DNA of 64,000 bases, from assembly GCA_038234715.1 (NCBI GenBank), contig JBBQTD010000008.1, forward strand, positions 56,010 to 120,009, read 5' to 3'. The notes under the pieces are model-generated. The model saw only the letters and a list, made by a program, of their open reading frames with translations, was not told the DNA's origin and did no database searches. Of the stretch, positions 26,874 to 35,841 are shown one piece after another (the first letter of the stretch is position 1; the number at the start of each line of letters is the position of its first letter). The translations under genes and the position numbers were made by a program. The DNA is from SZAS-103 sp038234715. GTDB taxonomy: Bacteria > Pseudomonadota > Gammaproteobacteria > Xanthomonadales > Xanthomonadaceae.

Positions 26874-27416
26874 ATGTCCGCTGGCCTGCCCGAGACGCTG
26901 GATGCTTGGCGCATGCTGGCTGCGCAACGTTCTTTCGAGGGCGTGATTCCACTGGCGTCGATGCCGCGCCTGTGCGAAGCGCTGGAGCAGCCCGACGGTG
27001 AGTGCACGTACGCGTTGGACTTTGATCGCGGGTTGCTGGATGTCCCCTATGTCGAAGTCCGGGCGCAGGTCGAATTGCCGCTGGTTTGCCAGCGCAGCCT
27101 GAAGCGGTTCCTGCTTCCGGTCTGCGTCGTGCAGCGCTTGGCCCTGGTCAGGCGCGACGGTCAGGAGGCCGAGTTGCCGGAAGGCTATGAAGCGCTGCTG
27201 CCCGATGCCGACGGCACGATTCACCCGCTCGACCTGATCGAGGATGAATTGATCCTGGCACTGCCAGTCGTGCCGATGGACCCGAGCTGTGATCCGGTCG
27301 ATCTGACCTGGTCGCCCGCAGTTGCAAGTCTCGAAGCTGTAAAATTCGAGGAAGAGCCGCACAAGAACCCGTTCGCCGTGCTGGCGGACCTCAAACGCAA
27401 CATACAACGCGACTAG
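26874..27416 (+). CDS. yceD: YceD/DUF177 family protein
   Basis: A 180-residue DUF177 protein. The diagnostic segment is ELPLVCQRSLKRFLLPV in the middle with DLIEDELILALPVVPMD later, and the tail NPFAVLADLKRN is typical. The E. coli homologue is linked with 23S rRNA metabolism and plant homologues act in 23S rRNA processing. It precedes rpmF by 38 bases, the near-universal bacterial arrangement. The ATG at 26874 is preferred over an upstream frame. Confidence 0.92.
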   Translation: MSAGLPETLDAWRMLAAQRSFEGVIPLASMPRLCEALEQPDGECTYALDFDRGLLDVPYVEVRAQVELPLVCQRSLKRFLLPVCVVQRLALVRRDGQEAELPEGYEALLPDADGTIHPLDLIEDELILALPVVPMDPSCDPVDLTWSPAVASLEAVKFEEEPHKNPFAVLADLKRNIQRD

Positions 27417-27454
27417 ATCCAGATCCGGTTCAGTCGAAATTTCGGAGATTCACC

Positions 27455-27649
27455 ATGGCAGTCCAGAAATCCCGCGTCACCCCGTCGCGCAAGGGCATGC
27501 GCCAGGCGCACGACGCGCTGACCAGCAAGTTGCTCTCGATCGACAAGACGAGCGGCGAGACGCACATCCGCCATCACGTCACCAAGGACGGTTACTACCG
27601 CGGTCGCCAGGTCATCGAGTCGAAGACTCCGGTCGAAACCGACGAGTAA
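27455..27649 (+). CDS. rpmF: 50S ribosomal protein bL32
   Basis: A 64-residue bL32: MAVQKSRVTPSRKGMRQAHDAL start and HHVTKDGYYRGRQVI in the C-terminal half. The CGGAG site 12 bases upstream is a good ribosome site. The zinc-binding cysteines of some bL32 proteins are absent, the usual C-minus form of Gammaproteobacteria. It is followed directly by fabH, without plsX. Confidence 0.97.
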   Translation: MAVQKSRVTPSRKGMRQAHDALTSKLLSIDKTSGETHIRHHVTKDGYYRGRQVIESKTPVETDE

Positions 27650-27775
27650 TACCCGTCGCATGCACCGTGCCGATCGCTGCGCACGGCTCGCCGACTCGCG
27701 GCATACTCAACGCGGCTTGAGTGCGCCGCGTGGCGGTCGCATGCATCGAATGCGACGGTTCGGCAGGAGAACGTG

Positions 27776-28765
27776 GTGACCCAACAGGCGCAGCGCGTGT
27801 ATTCACGCATCGCTGGCACCGGCAGTTATCTGCCCGACAAGGTGCTGACCAATGCAGACATGGCGCAGTTCGTCGACACCAGCGACGAATGGATCCGTGA
27901 GCGCACCGGCATCCGACAGCGTCACGTCGCGGCCGAAGGGCAGACCACCAGCGATCTTGGCTACGAGGCCGGATTGCGCGCGATGGAAGCGGCCGGCATT
28001 GCCGGCGCCGATGTGGAGTTGTTGATCGTTGGCACGACCACGCCCGATCTGATCTTTCCGTCTACCGCCTGCCTCGTGCAAGCGCGTCTGGGCGCGAACG
28101 GCTGCATGGCGTTCGACGTGAACGCGGCATGCTCAGGCTTCATGTATGCGCTTAGCATCGCCGACCAGTTCATTCGCGCGGGCACGGTGAAGACTGCACT
28201 GGTGATTGGCGCGGAAACCCTGACCCGCATGCTGGACTGGTCCGATCGCGGCACCTGCGTGCTGTTCGCCGACGGCGCTGGTGCCGTGGTGCTGAAGGCC
28301 GACGACGAGACCGGGATCATTTCCACCCACATGCACGCGGACGGCGCTTACAAGCAGCTGTTGTGGAACCCTGTCGGTGTCTCGGCCGGTTTCAAGATGG
28401 ACGAGAAGAATGCCGGGGTGCGCGTGCTGATGGCCGGCAGCGAAGTATTCAAGGTCGCCGTGAAGACGCTGGACGCCGTCGTCGAGGAAACTCTCGAGGC
28501 CAATGGCATCGACCGCCACGCGATCGACTGGCTGATCCCGCACCAGGCCAACCTGCGCATCATCCAGGCCACTGCCAAGCGCCTCGACATGCCGATGGAA
28601 CGCGTGATTGTGACCGTCGACAAGCATGGCAACACATCGTCGGGTTCGGTGCCGCTGGCGCTGGACGAAGCTGTGCGCTCGGGCAAGGTGCAGCGTGGGC
28701 AACTGCTGCTCCTTGAGGCGTTCGGTGGCGGGTTCACCTGGGGCTCTGCGCTGATCCGTTATTGA
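27776..28765 (+). CDS. fabH: 3-oxoacyl-ACP synthase III
   Basis: KAS III, condensing acetyl-CoA with malonyl-ACP to start fatty acid synthesis. Catalytic Cys in DVNAACSGFMYAL (about residue 119), His in LIPHQANLRI, Asn in KHGNTSSGSVPLAL. GTG codons at 27773 and 27776 both fit; AGGAG spacing favours 27776 (329 residues). It stands at the head of fabH-fabD-fabG-acpP-fabF. A 127-base gap separates it from rpmF, where plsX would lie in E. coli. Confidence 0.95.
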   Translation: MTQQAQRVYSRIAGTGSYLPDKVLTNADMAQFVDTSDEWIRERTGIRQRHVAAEGQTTSDLGYEAGLRAMEAAGIAGADVELLIVGTTTPDLIFPSTACLVQARLGANGCMAFDVNAACSGFMYALSIADQFIRAGTVKTALVIGAETLTRMLDWSDRGTCVLFADGAGAVVLKADDETGIISTHMHADGAYKQLLWNPVGVSAGFKMDEKNAGVRVLMAGSEVFKVAVKTLDAVVEETLEANGIDRHAIDWLIPHQANLRIIQATAKRLDMPMERVIVTVDKHGNTSSGSVPLALDEAVRSGKVQRGQLLLLEAFGGGFTWGSALIRY

Positions 28766-28824
28766 ACGCGCAGCCGACATGATGGAGTTCCTGTCACCCG
28801 CCGTTAACTTTTCCCGGGTGGGCG

Positions 28825-29004
28825 TTGTATGACTGTGCAGCGGCGGTCGTGTTCACTCTGGGTCGATGGGTGCTGCTCTTGCTGACGGTCGGATGTTTTC
28901 CGAAAGGCTCCGAACGGGGCGCGGGCTCGGCATTCGTCTATCTTGCTGGAATCGCAATCCTCATCGGCCTGTCGGCAGGGGTCGTGCTCTACTTCACGCA
29001 CTGA
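28825..29004 (+). CDS. Predicted 59-residue two-helix membrane protein
   Basis: Between fabH and fabD a frame encodes 59 residues with two hydrophobic helices: FTLGRWVLLLLTVGCF and AFVYLAGIAILIGLSAGVVL, linked by a short charged loop (PKGSERGAG). The TTG at 28825 is the earliest likely start; a GTG at 28849 is an alternative. The codon pattern is GC-rich at third positions like its neighbours. Function is unknown. It lies inside the fab operon and would be cotranscribed. Confidence 0.5.
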   Translation: MYDCAAAVVFTLGRWVLLLLTVGCFPKGSERGAGSAFVYLAGIAILIGLSAGVVLYFTH

Positions 29005-29061
29005 AGTGGATTGCTTGATCCTCGCGTACTTTCTCCACCCGATTTCGAAGAATTGGATCTG

Positions 29062-30018
29062 ATGAACGACAAGTCGGCTTCGCTCGCTTTCGTCTTCCCC
29101 GGTCAGGGGTCGCAATCCGTCGGCATGCTCGCGGACCTCGCGGCTGCGCATCCGGTCGTGCGCGAGACTTTCACGGAAGCGTCCGAGGGCGCGGGCGTCG
29201 ATCTGTGGGGGTTGTCGCAGGAAGGACCCGAGGACGAACTCAGCCGCACCGAATTCACCCAACCAGCGTTGCTCGCAGCGGGCATCGCGGTCTGGCGTGC
29301 GTGGCAGGCAGCAGGCGGTGTGCAGCCGGCCATGCTTGCTGGCCACAGCCTCGGTGAATACAGCGCGCTGGTGGCCGCGGGTGCGCTCTCGCTGCACGAT
29401 GGTGCGAAGCTCGTACGCGAACGCGGACGCCTGATGCAGGCCGCTGTGCCGGCCGGGCAGGGCGCGATGGCAGCTGTGCTCGGCGTCGAGGAAGCATTGG
29501 TCGTTGAGGTGTGCGCCGAGGTATCCACCGGTGATGGAACCATCGTGGTGCCGGCCAACTACAACTCACCCGGGCAGATCGTGATCGGCGGCGACGCGAT
29601 CGCGGTCGATACTGCGCTCGCCGTGCTCGCTGGTCGTGGCGTGCGCAAGACGGTGCGGCTCGCGGTGAGCGTGCCGTCGCACACACCTTTGATGTTCGAT
29701 GCTGCACAGCGCCTCGGCGAGGTCATGGCGAAGCTGGCGTGGTCGCTGCCGATGCTGCCGGTCGTGCAGAACGCCGATGCCGCAGTGGCCGATTCCATCG
29801 ACAAGATTCGCGATGCCCTCGTGCGCCAGCTCTATCAGCCAGTGCTGTGGATCGATTGCGTGCGGACGCTGGTCGGTGCCGACGCAAGCCGCTTCGCGGA
29901 ATGCGGCCCGGGCAAGGTACTCACCGGGCTGGTCAAGCGCATCGACAAGACGCTCGATGCGCGCCCGCTCGGTGCGCCGGCCGATTTCGACGCAGCATTG
30001 CAGGAGTTCCAGGCATGA
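29062..30018 (+). CDS. fabD: Malonyl-CoA:ACP transacylase
   Basis: A 318-residue FabD moving malonyl from CoA to ACP. FVFPGQGSQ near the start, nucleophile Ser in GHSLGEYSAL (about residue 96), Arg in RGRLMQ, His in SVPSHTPLM. The start at 29062 matches the conserved N terminus; the frame extends upstream without homology. The stop overlaps fabG as ATGA. Confidence 0.96.
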   Translation: MNDKSASLAFVFPGQGSQSVGMLADLAAAHPVVRETFTEASEGAGVDLWGLSQEGPEDELSRTEFTQPALLAAGIAVWRAWQAAGGVQPAMLAGHSLGEYSALVAAGALSLHDGAKLVRERGRLMQAAVPAGQGAMAAVLGVEEALVVEVCAEVSTGDGTIVVPANYNSPGQIVIGGDAIAVDTALAVLAGRGVRKTVRLAVSVPSHTPLMFDAAQRLGEVMAKLAWSLPMLPVVQNADAAVADSIDKIRDALVRQLYQPVLWIDCVRTLVGADASRFAECGPGKVLTGLVKRIDKTLDARPLGAPADFDAALQEFQA

Positions 30019-30764
30019 GCCAGCACAGGATATTGACCGGCGAAGTTGCTCTTGTCACTGGCGCCAGTCGGGGCATCGGCGCGGCGATCGCCGATGAACT
30101 CACCGAACAGGGCGCGATCGTCATTGGCACGGCAACCACGGAAGGGGGCGCTGCCGCGATCGGCGAGAGGCTCGCGGCACATGGCGGCGCGGGGCGGGCG
30201 TTGAACGTAACCGACGGCGCCGCGGTGGATGCCTTGATCGATGCGATCGCGAAGCAGTTCGGCCCGATTTCGGTACTCGTCAACAATGCCGGTATTACCC
30301 GCGACAATCTGTTGATGCGCATGAAGGACGAGGACTGGAACGCGATCATCGACACCAACCTGACGTCGGTTTTCCGCACATCCAGGGCCGTCATGCGCGC
30401 GATGATGAAAGCGCGCAAAGGTCGCATCATCAACATCGCGTCGGTGATCGGTCTGACCGGCAACCCCGGCCAGGCTAACTATGCCGCGGCGAAGGCCGGC
30501 ATCATCGCGTTCTCGAAGTCGCTCGCGCGCGAGATCGGTTCGCGGGGGATCACTGTAAACGTGGTTGCGCCTGGCTTCATCGACACCGACATGACCCGCG
30601 CGCTGCCCGATGCGGGCAAGCAGGCGATGCTCGGGCAAATCGCGCTCGGGCGCTTCGGCGAACCAGCGGATATCGCGCGCGCGGTGGCATTCCTGGCCAG
30701 CCCGTCGGCGGCCTACATCACCGGCGAGACGCTGCACGTCAATGGTGGCATGTACATGGCATAG
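30015..30764 (+). CDS. fabG: 3-oxoacyl-ACP reductase
   Basis: A 249-residue short-chain dehydrogenase performing the NADPH-dependent ketoreduction of the elongation cycle. NADP motif TGASRGIGAAIA, NNAGITRDNLLMRMKDEDW, catalytic Ser in NIASVIG, Tyr and Lys in NYAAAKAG, and the C-terminal ITGETLHVNGGMYMA. Coupled to fabD by overlap; a hairpin follows before acpP. Confidence 0.96.
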   Translation: MSQHRILTGEVALVTGASRGIGAAIADELTEQGAIVIGTATTEGGAAAIGERLAAHGGAGRALNVTDGAAVDALIDAIAKQFGPISVLVNNAGITRDNLLMRMKDEDWNAIIDTNLTSVFRTSRAVMRAMMKARKGRIINIASVIGLTGNPGQANYAAAKAGIIAFSKSLAREIGSRGITVNVVAPGFIDTDMTRALPDAGKQAMLGQIALGRFGEPADIARAVAFLASPSAAYITGETLHVNGGMYMA

Positions 30765-30836
30765 CGGTGCCGGCCTTGATGCAGACCGGCCGGAGGCTCG
30801 TGTCCACGACCACCACAAGAAATACTCACAGCACTT

Positions 30837-30868
30837 GCCGCGCCACTTCCGCCGGCGCGGCTTTCCTC
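30837..30868 (+). terminator. Stem-loop between fabG and acpP
   Basis: GCCGCGCC (30837-30844) and GGCGCGGC (30854-30861) form a perfect 8-bp GC stem with a 9-base loop, followed by TTTCCTCT. It looks like a partial intrinsic terminator that could set acpP expression apart from fabG. Confidence 0.55.
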
Positions 30869-30874
30869 TACAAT
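30869..30874 (+). promoter_or_regulatory. Possible -10 box of an acpP promoter
   Basis: TACAAT, one of the few AT-rich hexamers in the gap, lies just after the stem-loop and 37 bases before acpP. The -35 partner is weak. acpP is usually expressed far above its neighbours, so an own promoter is expected. Confidence 0.35.
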
Positions 30875-30911
30875 ATGCCGGCTGGCATCATCACTACCGA
30901 GGTTCACCACC

Positions 30912-31151
30912 ATGAGCACCATCGAAGAGCGCGTCAAGAAGATCGTCATCGAACAGCTGGGCGTCAAGGAAGAGGACGTCACCACGAACGCCTCGTTCGT
31001 TGATGATCTGGGCGCGGATTCGCTGGACACCGTCGAGTTGGTGATGGCGCTCGAGGAAGAATTCGAATGCGAAATCCCCGACGAGGATGCCGAGAAGATC
31101 ACCAGCGTCCAGCAGGCGATCGACTACGTCAAAGCGCACGTAAAATCTTGA
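30912..31151 (+). CDS. acpP: Acyl carrier protein
   Basis: A 79-residue acidic ACP. The phosphopantetheine serine is in DDLGADSLDTVELVMALEEEF (Ser37), the near-invariant motif. Its acidic, GAA/GAG-rich coding matches ACPs elsewhere. It carries the growing acyl chain for FabD/FabG/FabF encoded around it. Confidence 0.97.
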   Translation: MSTIEERVKKIVIEQLGVKEEDVTTNASFVDDLGADSLDTVELVMALEEEFECEIPDEDAEKITSVQQAIDYVKAHVKS

Positions 31152-31273
31152 GATCATCAAGTTCTGCATGCCGGGGCCGCGCTTTGCGGCCCTGCGCGTT
31201 TGTGCGATGCATTGCGTCGCGGTCACGGGCATGAACAGTTGGCGGTAATGGGCGTGCGCAGCGGGAGATTGGA

Positions 31274-32512
31274 ATGAATGATCGTCGTGTCGTGGTCACC
31301 GGAATGGGCATCGTCTCGCCGGTCGGCAACGATCTGCCCACTGCGTGGGACAACATCGTCAATGGGCGTTCGGGCATCGGCCCGATCACCCATTTCGACG
31401 CGACCGGTTTTGCGACAACGATCGCCGGGGAAGTGCACGGCTTCGATCCGACCGCATTCGTGACCCCAAAAGACGTCAAGAAGATGGACCAGTTCATCCA
31501 CTATGGCGTCGCTGCCGGGATGATGGCAATGGCCGACGCGGGGCTCGAAATCACCGACGCGAATGCAGAGCGCACCGGCGTGATCATCGGCTCGGGCATC
31601 GGCGGCATCGCCGGGATCGAGAAAACATCCATCGCGTGGCACGAAGGCGGTCCGCGCAAGATCTCGCCGTTCTACGTTCCCTCGACGATCATCAACATGG
31701 TCTCGGGCCAGCTATGCATCCTCAAGGGCATCAAGGGGCCGAACTTCTCGGCGGTATCGGCCTGCGCGACCTCGAACCACAGCATCGGTACCGCGATGCG
31801 CATGATCCAGTACGGCGACGCGGACATCATGGTCGCGGGCGGCGCTGAGTACGGTGCTTCGCCGACGTCGGTAGGCGGCTTTTGCTCGATGAAGGCGATG
31901 TCCACGCGCAACGACGATCCGATGCGCGCGAGCCGCCCATGGGATCGCGACCGCGACGGCTTCGTGCTCGGCGATGGCGCCGGGGTGCTGGTGCTGGAGG
32001 AATACGAATCCGCGAAGGCACGCGGTGCACGCATCTATTGCGAACTCGCCGGCTATGGTGCGAGCTCCGATGCATTCCACATGACCGCGCCCAGCGAGAA
32101 TGGCGAAGGTCCCGCGCGCTGCATGGGCGTCGCGTTGCGCGACGCGAAGCTCAATCCGACCGATGTCGAATACGTCAACGCGCATGGCACGTCCACGCCG
32201 CTCGGCGACCTTGCTGAAACGCATGCGCTCAAGCGTGCGCTGGGCGACCACGCCTACAAGACGATGGTCAGCTCCACCAAGTCGATGACCGGCCACCTGC
32301 TTGGCGCGGCTGGCGGCATCGAGGCGATCTTCAGCGTGCTCGCGCTGCACCACGGCATCATTCCGCCGACGATCAACCTCGACAACCCGGGCGAGGGCTG
32401 CGACCTGGACTACGTGCCGAATGTCGCGCGCCAGAAGAGAATTTCGGTCGCGGTCTCGAACGGTTTCGGATTCGGCGGCACGAATGGCACCCTCGTGTTC
32501 CGCACCATCTGA
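31274..32512 (+). CDS. fabF: 3-oxoacyl-ACP synthase II
   Basis: KAS II of 412 residues, extending acyl-ACP with malonyl-ACP. MNDRRVVVTGMGIVSPVG start; nucleophile Cys164 in VSACATSNHSIG; His in VNAHGTSTPLGD and in KSMTGHLLGAAGG; the gate loop NGFGFGGTNGTLVF near the end. Complete and normal length. It is followed by pabB, whose start lies about 80 bases downstream. Confidence 0.97.
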   Translation: MNDRRVVVTGMGIVSPVGNDLPTAWDNIVNGRSGIGPITHFDATGFATTIAGEVHGFDPTAFVTPKDVKKMDQFIHYGVAAGMMAMADAGLEITDANAERTGVIIGSGIGGIAGIEKTSIAWHEGGPRKISPFYVPSTIINMVSGQLCILKGIKGPNFSAVSACATSNHSIGTAMRMIQYGDADIMVAGGAEYGASPTSVGGFCSMKAMSTRNDDPMRASRPWDRDRDGFVLGDGAGVLVLEEYESAKARGARIYCELAGYGASSDAFHMTAPSENGEGPARCMGVALRDAKLNPTDVEYVNAHGTSTPLGDLAETHALKRALGDHAYKTMVSSTKSMTGHLLGAAGGIEAIFSVLALHHGIIPPTINLDNPGEGCDLDYVPNVARQKRISVAVSNGFGFGGTNGTLVFRTI

Positions 32513-32594
32513 CCGGCACGCGGTTTCCGCTGGCTGGCCTTCCGGGGCCGGGCAGGGCAACCTCGCGAAAGCCGGTGCTAACAGGCGCACCTTC

Positions 32595-33950
32595 GTGACC
32601 GAAACGCGCATGTTGCGTGGCGACACTGATCTGCTTGCACTGCATCGTTGGCTTCCCGCGTGCTATCCGATGCTGCTCGAAAGCCTCGCCGACGGAACTC
32701 CGCGTGCGCGCTGGGACGTGTTGTTCGTGACCGATGGAACGGGATTCCGCTGCGATCGGGAGGGAGCCGTCGCCGCACTCGATGGACGCGGCCTGGAAGG
32801 CGGGTTTTTCGACTGCCTGGATGCGGCCTGGCGCAAGCGGCGCCGCACGCCGAGCGATGACGACCTGCCGTTCCACAGTGGCTGGGCGCTGTACATGGGC
32901 TACGAACTCGTGCGCGAGATCGAGCCGACCTTGCATCTGCCACTGCCCGACGCACACGCATTGCCGACCGCGCTCGCACTGCGCTGCCCGGCTGCGCTGC
33001 TGCGCGATCGCGAACACGGCACGGTTGTCGCGATCGCCGAACCGGGCTTCGCGTGGCTGCTGGATCGGCTCGAGGCCGATCTGCATGTCGCCAGGCCGGA
33101 CCAACAGCCCGCATGGACCGCGCCGATCGCAATCGACGAGGACGATCCGCAACACTTCCTCGATGGCGTCGCGCGCATCCATGACTATCTCATCGCGGGT
33201 GACGTGTTCCAGGTCAACCTGTCGCGTGCGTGGCACGCGCATTTTGCGGCAGCGCCCACACCCGGTGCGGTATACCAGCGACTGCGCGCCGCCAATCCGG
33301 CTCCGTTTGCGGCATCGCTGATCCAGCCCGGCTGGGCGCTCGCCAGTTCCTCGCCGGAACGCCTCGTCAGCGTGCGCAACGGCGCCGTCGAAACCCGACC
33401 GATCGCAGGCACCCGGCCGCGTCTTGCCGCAGACGATGAAGCGACGCGCGTGCTCGAGTTGATCGGCCATCCCAAGGAACGCGCCGAACACGTGATGCTG
33501 ATCGACCTTGAGCGCAATGACCTCGGCCGCGTCTGCGTGCCCGGCAGCGTCGTCGTCGACGAACTGATGGTCGTCGAGAGCTACGCGCACGTGCATCACA
33601 TCGTGTCGAACGTGCGCGGCAGGCTGCGCGAGGACGTCACGCCTGCCGATACGATCCGCGCGGTGTTTCCCGGAGGCACGATCACCGGCTGCCCGAAGGT
33701 GCGCTGCATGCAGATCATTGCCGAACTTGAAGGCACCGGGCGCGGCGAATACACCGGTGCGCTGGGCTACCTGGATCGCAACGGCGATATGGACCTCAAC
33801 ATCCTGATCCGCAGCTTCCGGCAGGTCGGCGACTATCTGCATTTTCGTGCAGGCGCAGGCATCGTCGCCGATTCCGTAGCTGCGCATGAACTCGACGAAA
33901 CCCGCGCGAAAGCGCGTGGACTATTGCGCGCGCTGGAACCGGACGCATGA
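32595..33950 (+). CDS. pabB: Aminodeoxychorismate synthase component I
   Basis: A chorismate-utilising enzyme of 451 residues making 4-amino-4-deoxychorismate for folate. It shows FQVNLSRAW, SSSPERLVS, PIAGTRPR, HVMLIDLERNDLGRVC, the ESYAHVHHIVSNV segment and FPGGTITGCPKVRCMQII. The PIAGT motif carries Ala where E. coli PabB has a Lys (PIKGT) and is thus TrpE-like. Adjacency to pabC and the absence of trpG nearby favour PabB. Start GTG 32595 or ATG 32610; neither has a strong ribosome site. The stop overlaps pabC as ATGA. Confidence 0.85.
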   Translation: MTETRMLRGDTDLLALHRWLPACYPMLLESLADGTPRARWDVLFVTDGTGFRCDREGAVAALDGRGLEGGFFDCLDAAWRKRRRTPSDDDLPFHSGWALYMGYELVREIEPTLHLPLPDAHALPTALALRCPAALLRDREHGTVVAIAEPGFAWLLDRLEADLHVARPDQQPAWTAPIAIDEDDPQHFLDGVARIHDYLIAGDVFQVNLSRAWHAHFAAAPTPGAVYQRLRAANPAPFAASLIQPGWALASSSPERLVSVRNGAVETRPIAGTRPRLAADDEATRVLELIGHPKERAEHVMLIDLERNDLGRVCVPGSVVVDELMVVESYAHVHHIVSNVRGRLREDVTPADTIRAVFPGGTITGCPKVRCMQIIAELEGTGRGEYTGALGYLDRNGDMDLNILIRSFRQVGDYLHFRAGAGIVADSVAAHELDETRAKARGLLRALEPDA

Positions 33951-34792
33951 CCACGCACATTTACTGCGGCGACCAGCGCATCGACGCGCTCGATCCGGGC
34001 GATCGCGGGCTGGCCTATGGCGATGGTGTGTTCGAAACCATGCTGGTGCATCGCGGTGACGCGGTCTGGTGGTCCGCGCACGTCGCCCGGCTGGCGCTTG
34101 GCTGCGAGAGGCTGGGAATCCGACTGCCCGATGTGGGCTGGCTACGGATCGAAGTTGATGCGATGGCGGCGGGGTGCGCGCGCAGCGTACTCAAGCTGAT
34201 CGTCACACGGGGTGCCGGCGTGCGCGGCTACGCGGCAACGCCGGACGCCCCACCGACGACCGTGTTGGCGCTGACTGGCGTACCCGGGCCGGCGCCCACG
34301 GATGGCTTGATCGTGCGCTGGTGCGACGCCGCGCTCGCGCTGCAGCCACGGCTTGCTGGCGTAAAGCATCTCAACCGGCTCGAACAGGTGCTCGCGCGCG
34401 CCGAGTGGAGCGACGCTTCGGTCCACGAAGGCCTGCAGTGCGATACGTCAGGCAGGGTGGTGGGCGCGACGTCGGCGAACCTGTTCGTGCTGCGCGGCGG
34501 GCGCTGGCTGACGCCGGCGGTCGTGGATTGCGGGATCGCAGGGGTGTGTCGCGCGTGGATGCTCTCCGACGTGGCCAATTCCGCTGAAGCACTGCTGACG
34601 CGCGCGGATGTCGAATCCGCCGATGCGATGATCCTGTGCAACTCCGTGCGGGGTATCCTTCCAGTGGCGACGCTCGGGGAGCGACGCTGGTCGCCGCACC
34701 CGCGGACGATCGCGTTACGACAGCAACTTGGCGAAGCGGAACCGGCATTCGCCGTTGCCGACACCTTGCACGATGCAGCGGAGGACGCGTGA
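33947..34792 (+). CDS. pabC: Aminodeoxychorismate lyase
   Basis: A 281-residue fold-type IV PLP enzyme releasing pyruvate from aminodeoxychorismate to give p-aminobenzoate. DRGLAYGDGVFETM near the start, PLP lysine in AGVKHLNRLEQVLARAEW, GRVVGATSANLFVLRGG and a C-terminal NSVRGILPV are typical. It overlaps pabB at the start and mltG at the end (GTGA), so folate and cell-wall genes are translationally linked as in E. coli pabC-mltG. Confidence 0.93.
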   Translation: MTTHIYCGDQRIDALDPGDRGLAYGDGVFETMLVHRGDAVWWSAHVARLALGCERLGIRLPDVGWLRIEVDAMAAGCARSVLKLIVTRGAGVRGYAATPDAPPTTVLALTGVPGPAPTDGLIVRWCDAALALQPRLAGVKHLNRLEQVLARAEWSDASVHEGLQCDTSGRVVGATSANLFVLRGGRWLTPAVVDCGIAGVCRAWMLSDVANSAEALLTRADVESADAMILCNSVRGILPVATLGERRWSPHPRTIALRQQLGEAEPAFAVADTLHDAAEDA

Positions 34793-35841
34793 CCGAGAAA
34801 CCAACCCGTGGCGTGTTCGCGCGCATCGTGTCCGGCTTGTTCAAGCTCGGCCTGCTGGCATTGCTCGTGGTCGCAGGCGTGGGCTACCTGCATTACCAGC
34901 GGTTCACCACCACGCCACTTGGCGGTCACGGTGCCACGGTCGACATCCAGCGCGGCGAGTCCCTGCAGCGCGTGCTGAACTCGTTGCGCGACGCAGGTGT
35001 CAATACCGGCAACGATCTCGAATGGCAATTGCTTGCCGCGCGCATGGGCGTGCGCTCGAAGATGCAGGTCGGCGAATACGCGATCACCGCCGACATGACG
35101 CCCGACCAGCTGCTGCGCAACATCGCGACCGGGAAGGTGATCCAGTATCACTTCACCATCGTCGAAGGGTGGAACATGCGTGAGTTGCGCGCAGCGCTCG
35201 GGCATGCGCCAAAGCTGCACCACCTGTTGCGCGATACCAGCGATGTCGCCTTGATGCAGCAGCTTGGCCGAATGGGCAGGCATACCGAAGGCCGCTTCCT
35301 GCCGGAGACGTATGCGTACACGCGAGATAGCAGCGACATCGACCTGCTCGCACGCGCGGCCAATGCGATGGATCGCGCGTTGACAGATGCATGGGCGCAG
35401 CGCGATCCAGGCCTGCCGCTCAAGACGCCCGACGAGGCGCTCACGCTTGCCTCGATCGTCGAAAAGGAAACCGCCGTGCCCGCCGAGCGCGCGCGCGTCG
35501 CTGGCGTCTTCGTGCGCAGGCTGCAGACCGGCATGAAACTCGAGACCGATCCAACCGTGATCTACGGCCTGGGTGGCAGCTACGACGGCACCATCCACAA
35601 GCGCGACCTCTACACCGATACTCCGTACAACACCTACACGCGTGCTGGCCTGCCGCCCACCCCGATCGCAATGCCTGGTCGTGCGGCACTGCAGGCGGCG
35701 GTCCACCCGGCGCCGGGCGACGCGCTGTTTTTCGTCGCCAGCAGAAACGGCGGCCCGGCGGTGTTCTCCGCGACGCTCGCCGAACACAACAAGGCGGTCG
35801 CAAACTACCTCAAGACCGAACGCGCGAAACAATCGCGGTGA
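34789..35841 (+). CDS. mltG: Endolytic murein transglycosylase
   Basis: A 350-residue inner-membrane lytic transglycosylase that cuts nascent glycan strands. One transmembrane helix (about 14-36), a LysM-like subdomain, then the YceG catalytic domain with Glu in TLASIVEKETAV, the MKLETDPTVIYGLG segment and NTYTRAGLPPTPIAMPG. GTG start inside the pabC stop, and the stop overlaps tmk as GTGA. Confidence 0.95.
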   Translation: MTEKPTRGVFARIVSGLFKLGLLALLVVAGVGYLHYQRFTTTPLGGHGATVDIQRGESLQRVLNSLRDAGVNTGNDLEWQLLAARMGVRSKMQVGEYAITADMTPDQLLRNIATGKVIQYHFTIVEGWNMRELRAALGHAPKLHHLLRDTSDVALMQQLGRMGRHTEGRFLPETYAYTRDSSDIDLLARAANAMDRALTDAWAQRDPGLPLKTPDEALTLASIVEKETAVPAERARVAGVFVRRLQTGMKLETDPTVIYGLGGSYDGTIHKRDLYTDTPYNTYTRAGLPPTPIAMPGRAALQAAVHPAPGDALFFVASRNGGPAVFSATLAEHNKAVANYLKTERAKQSR

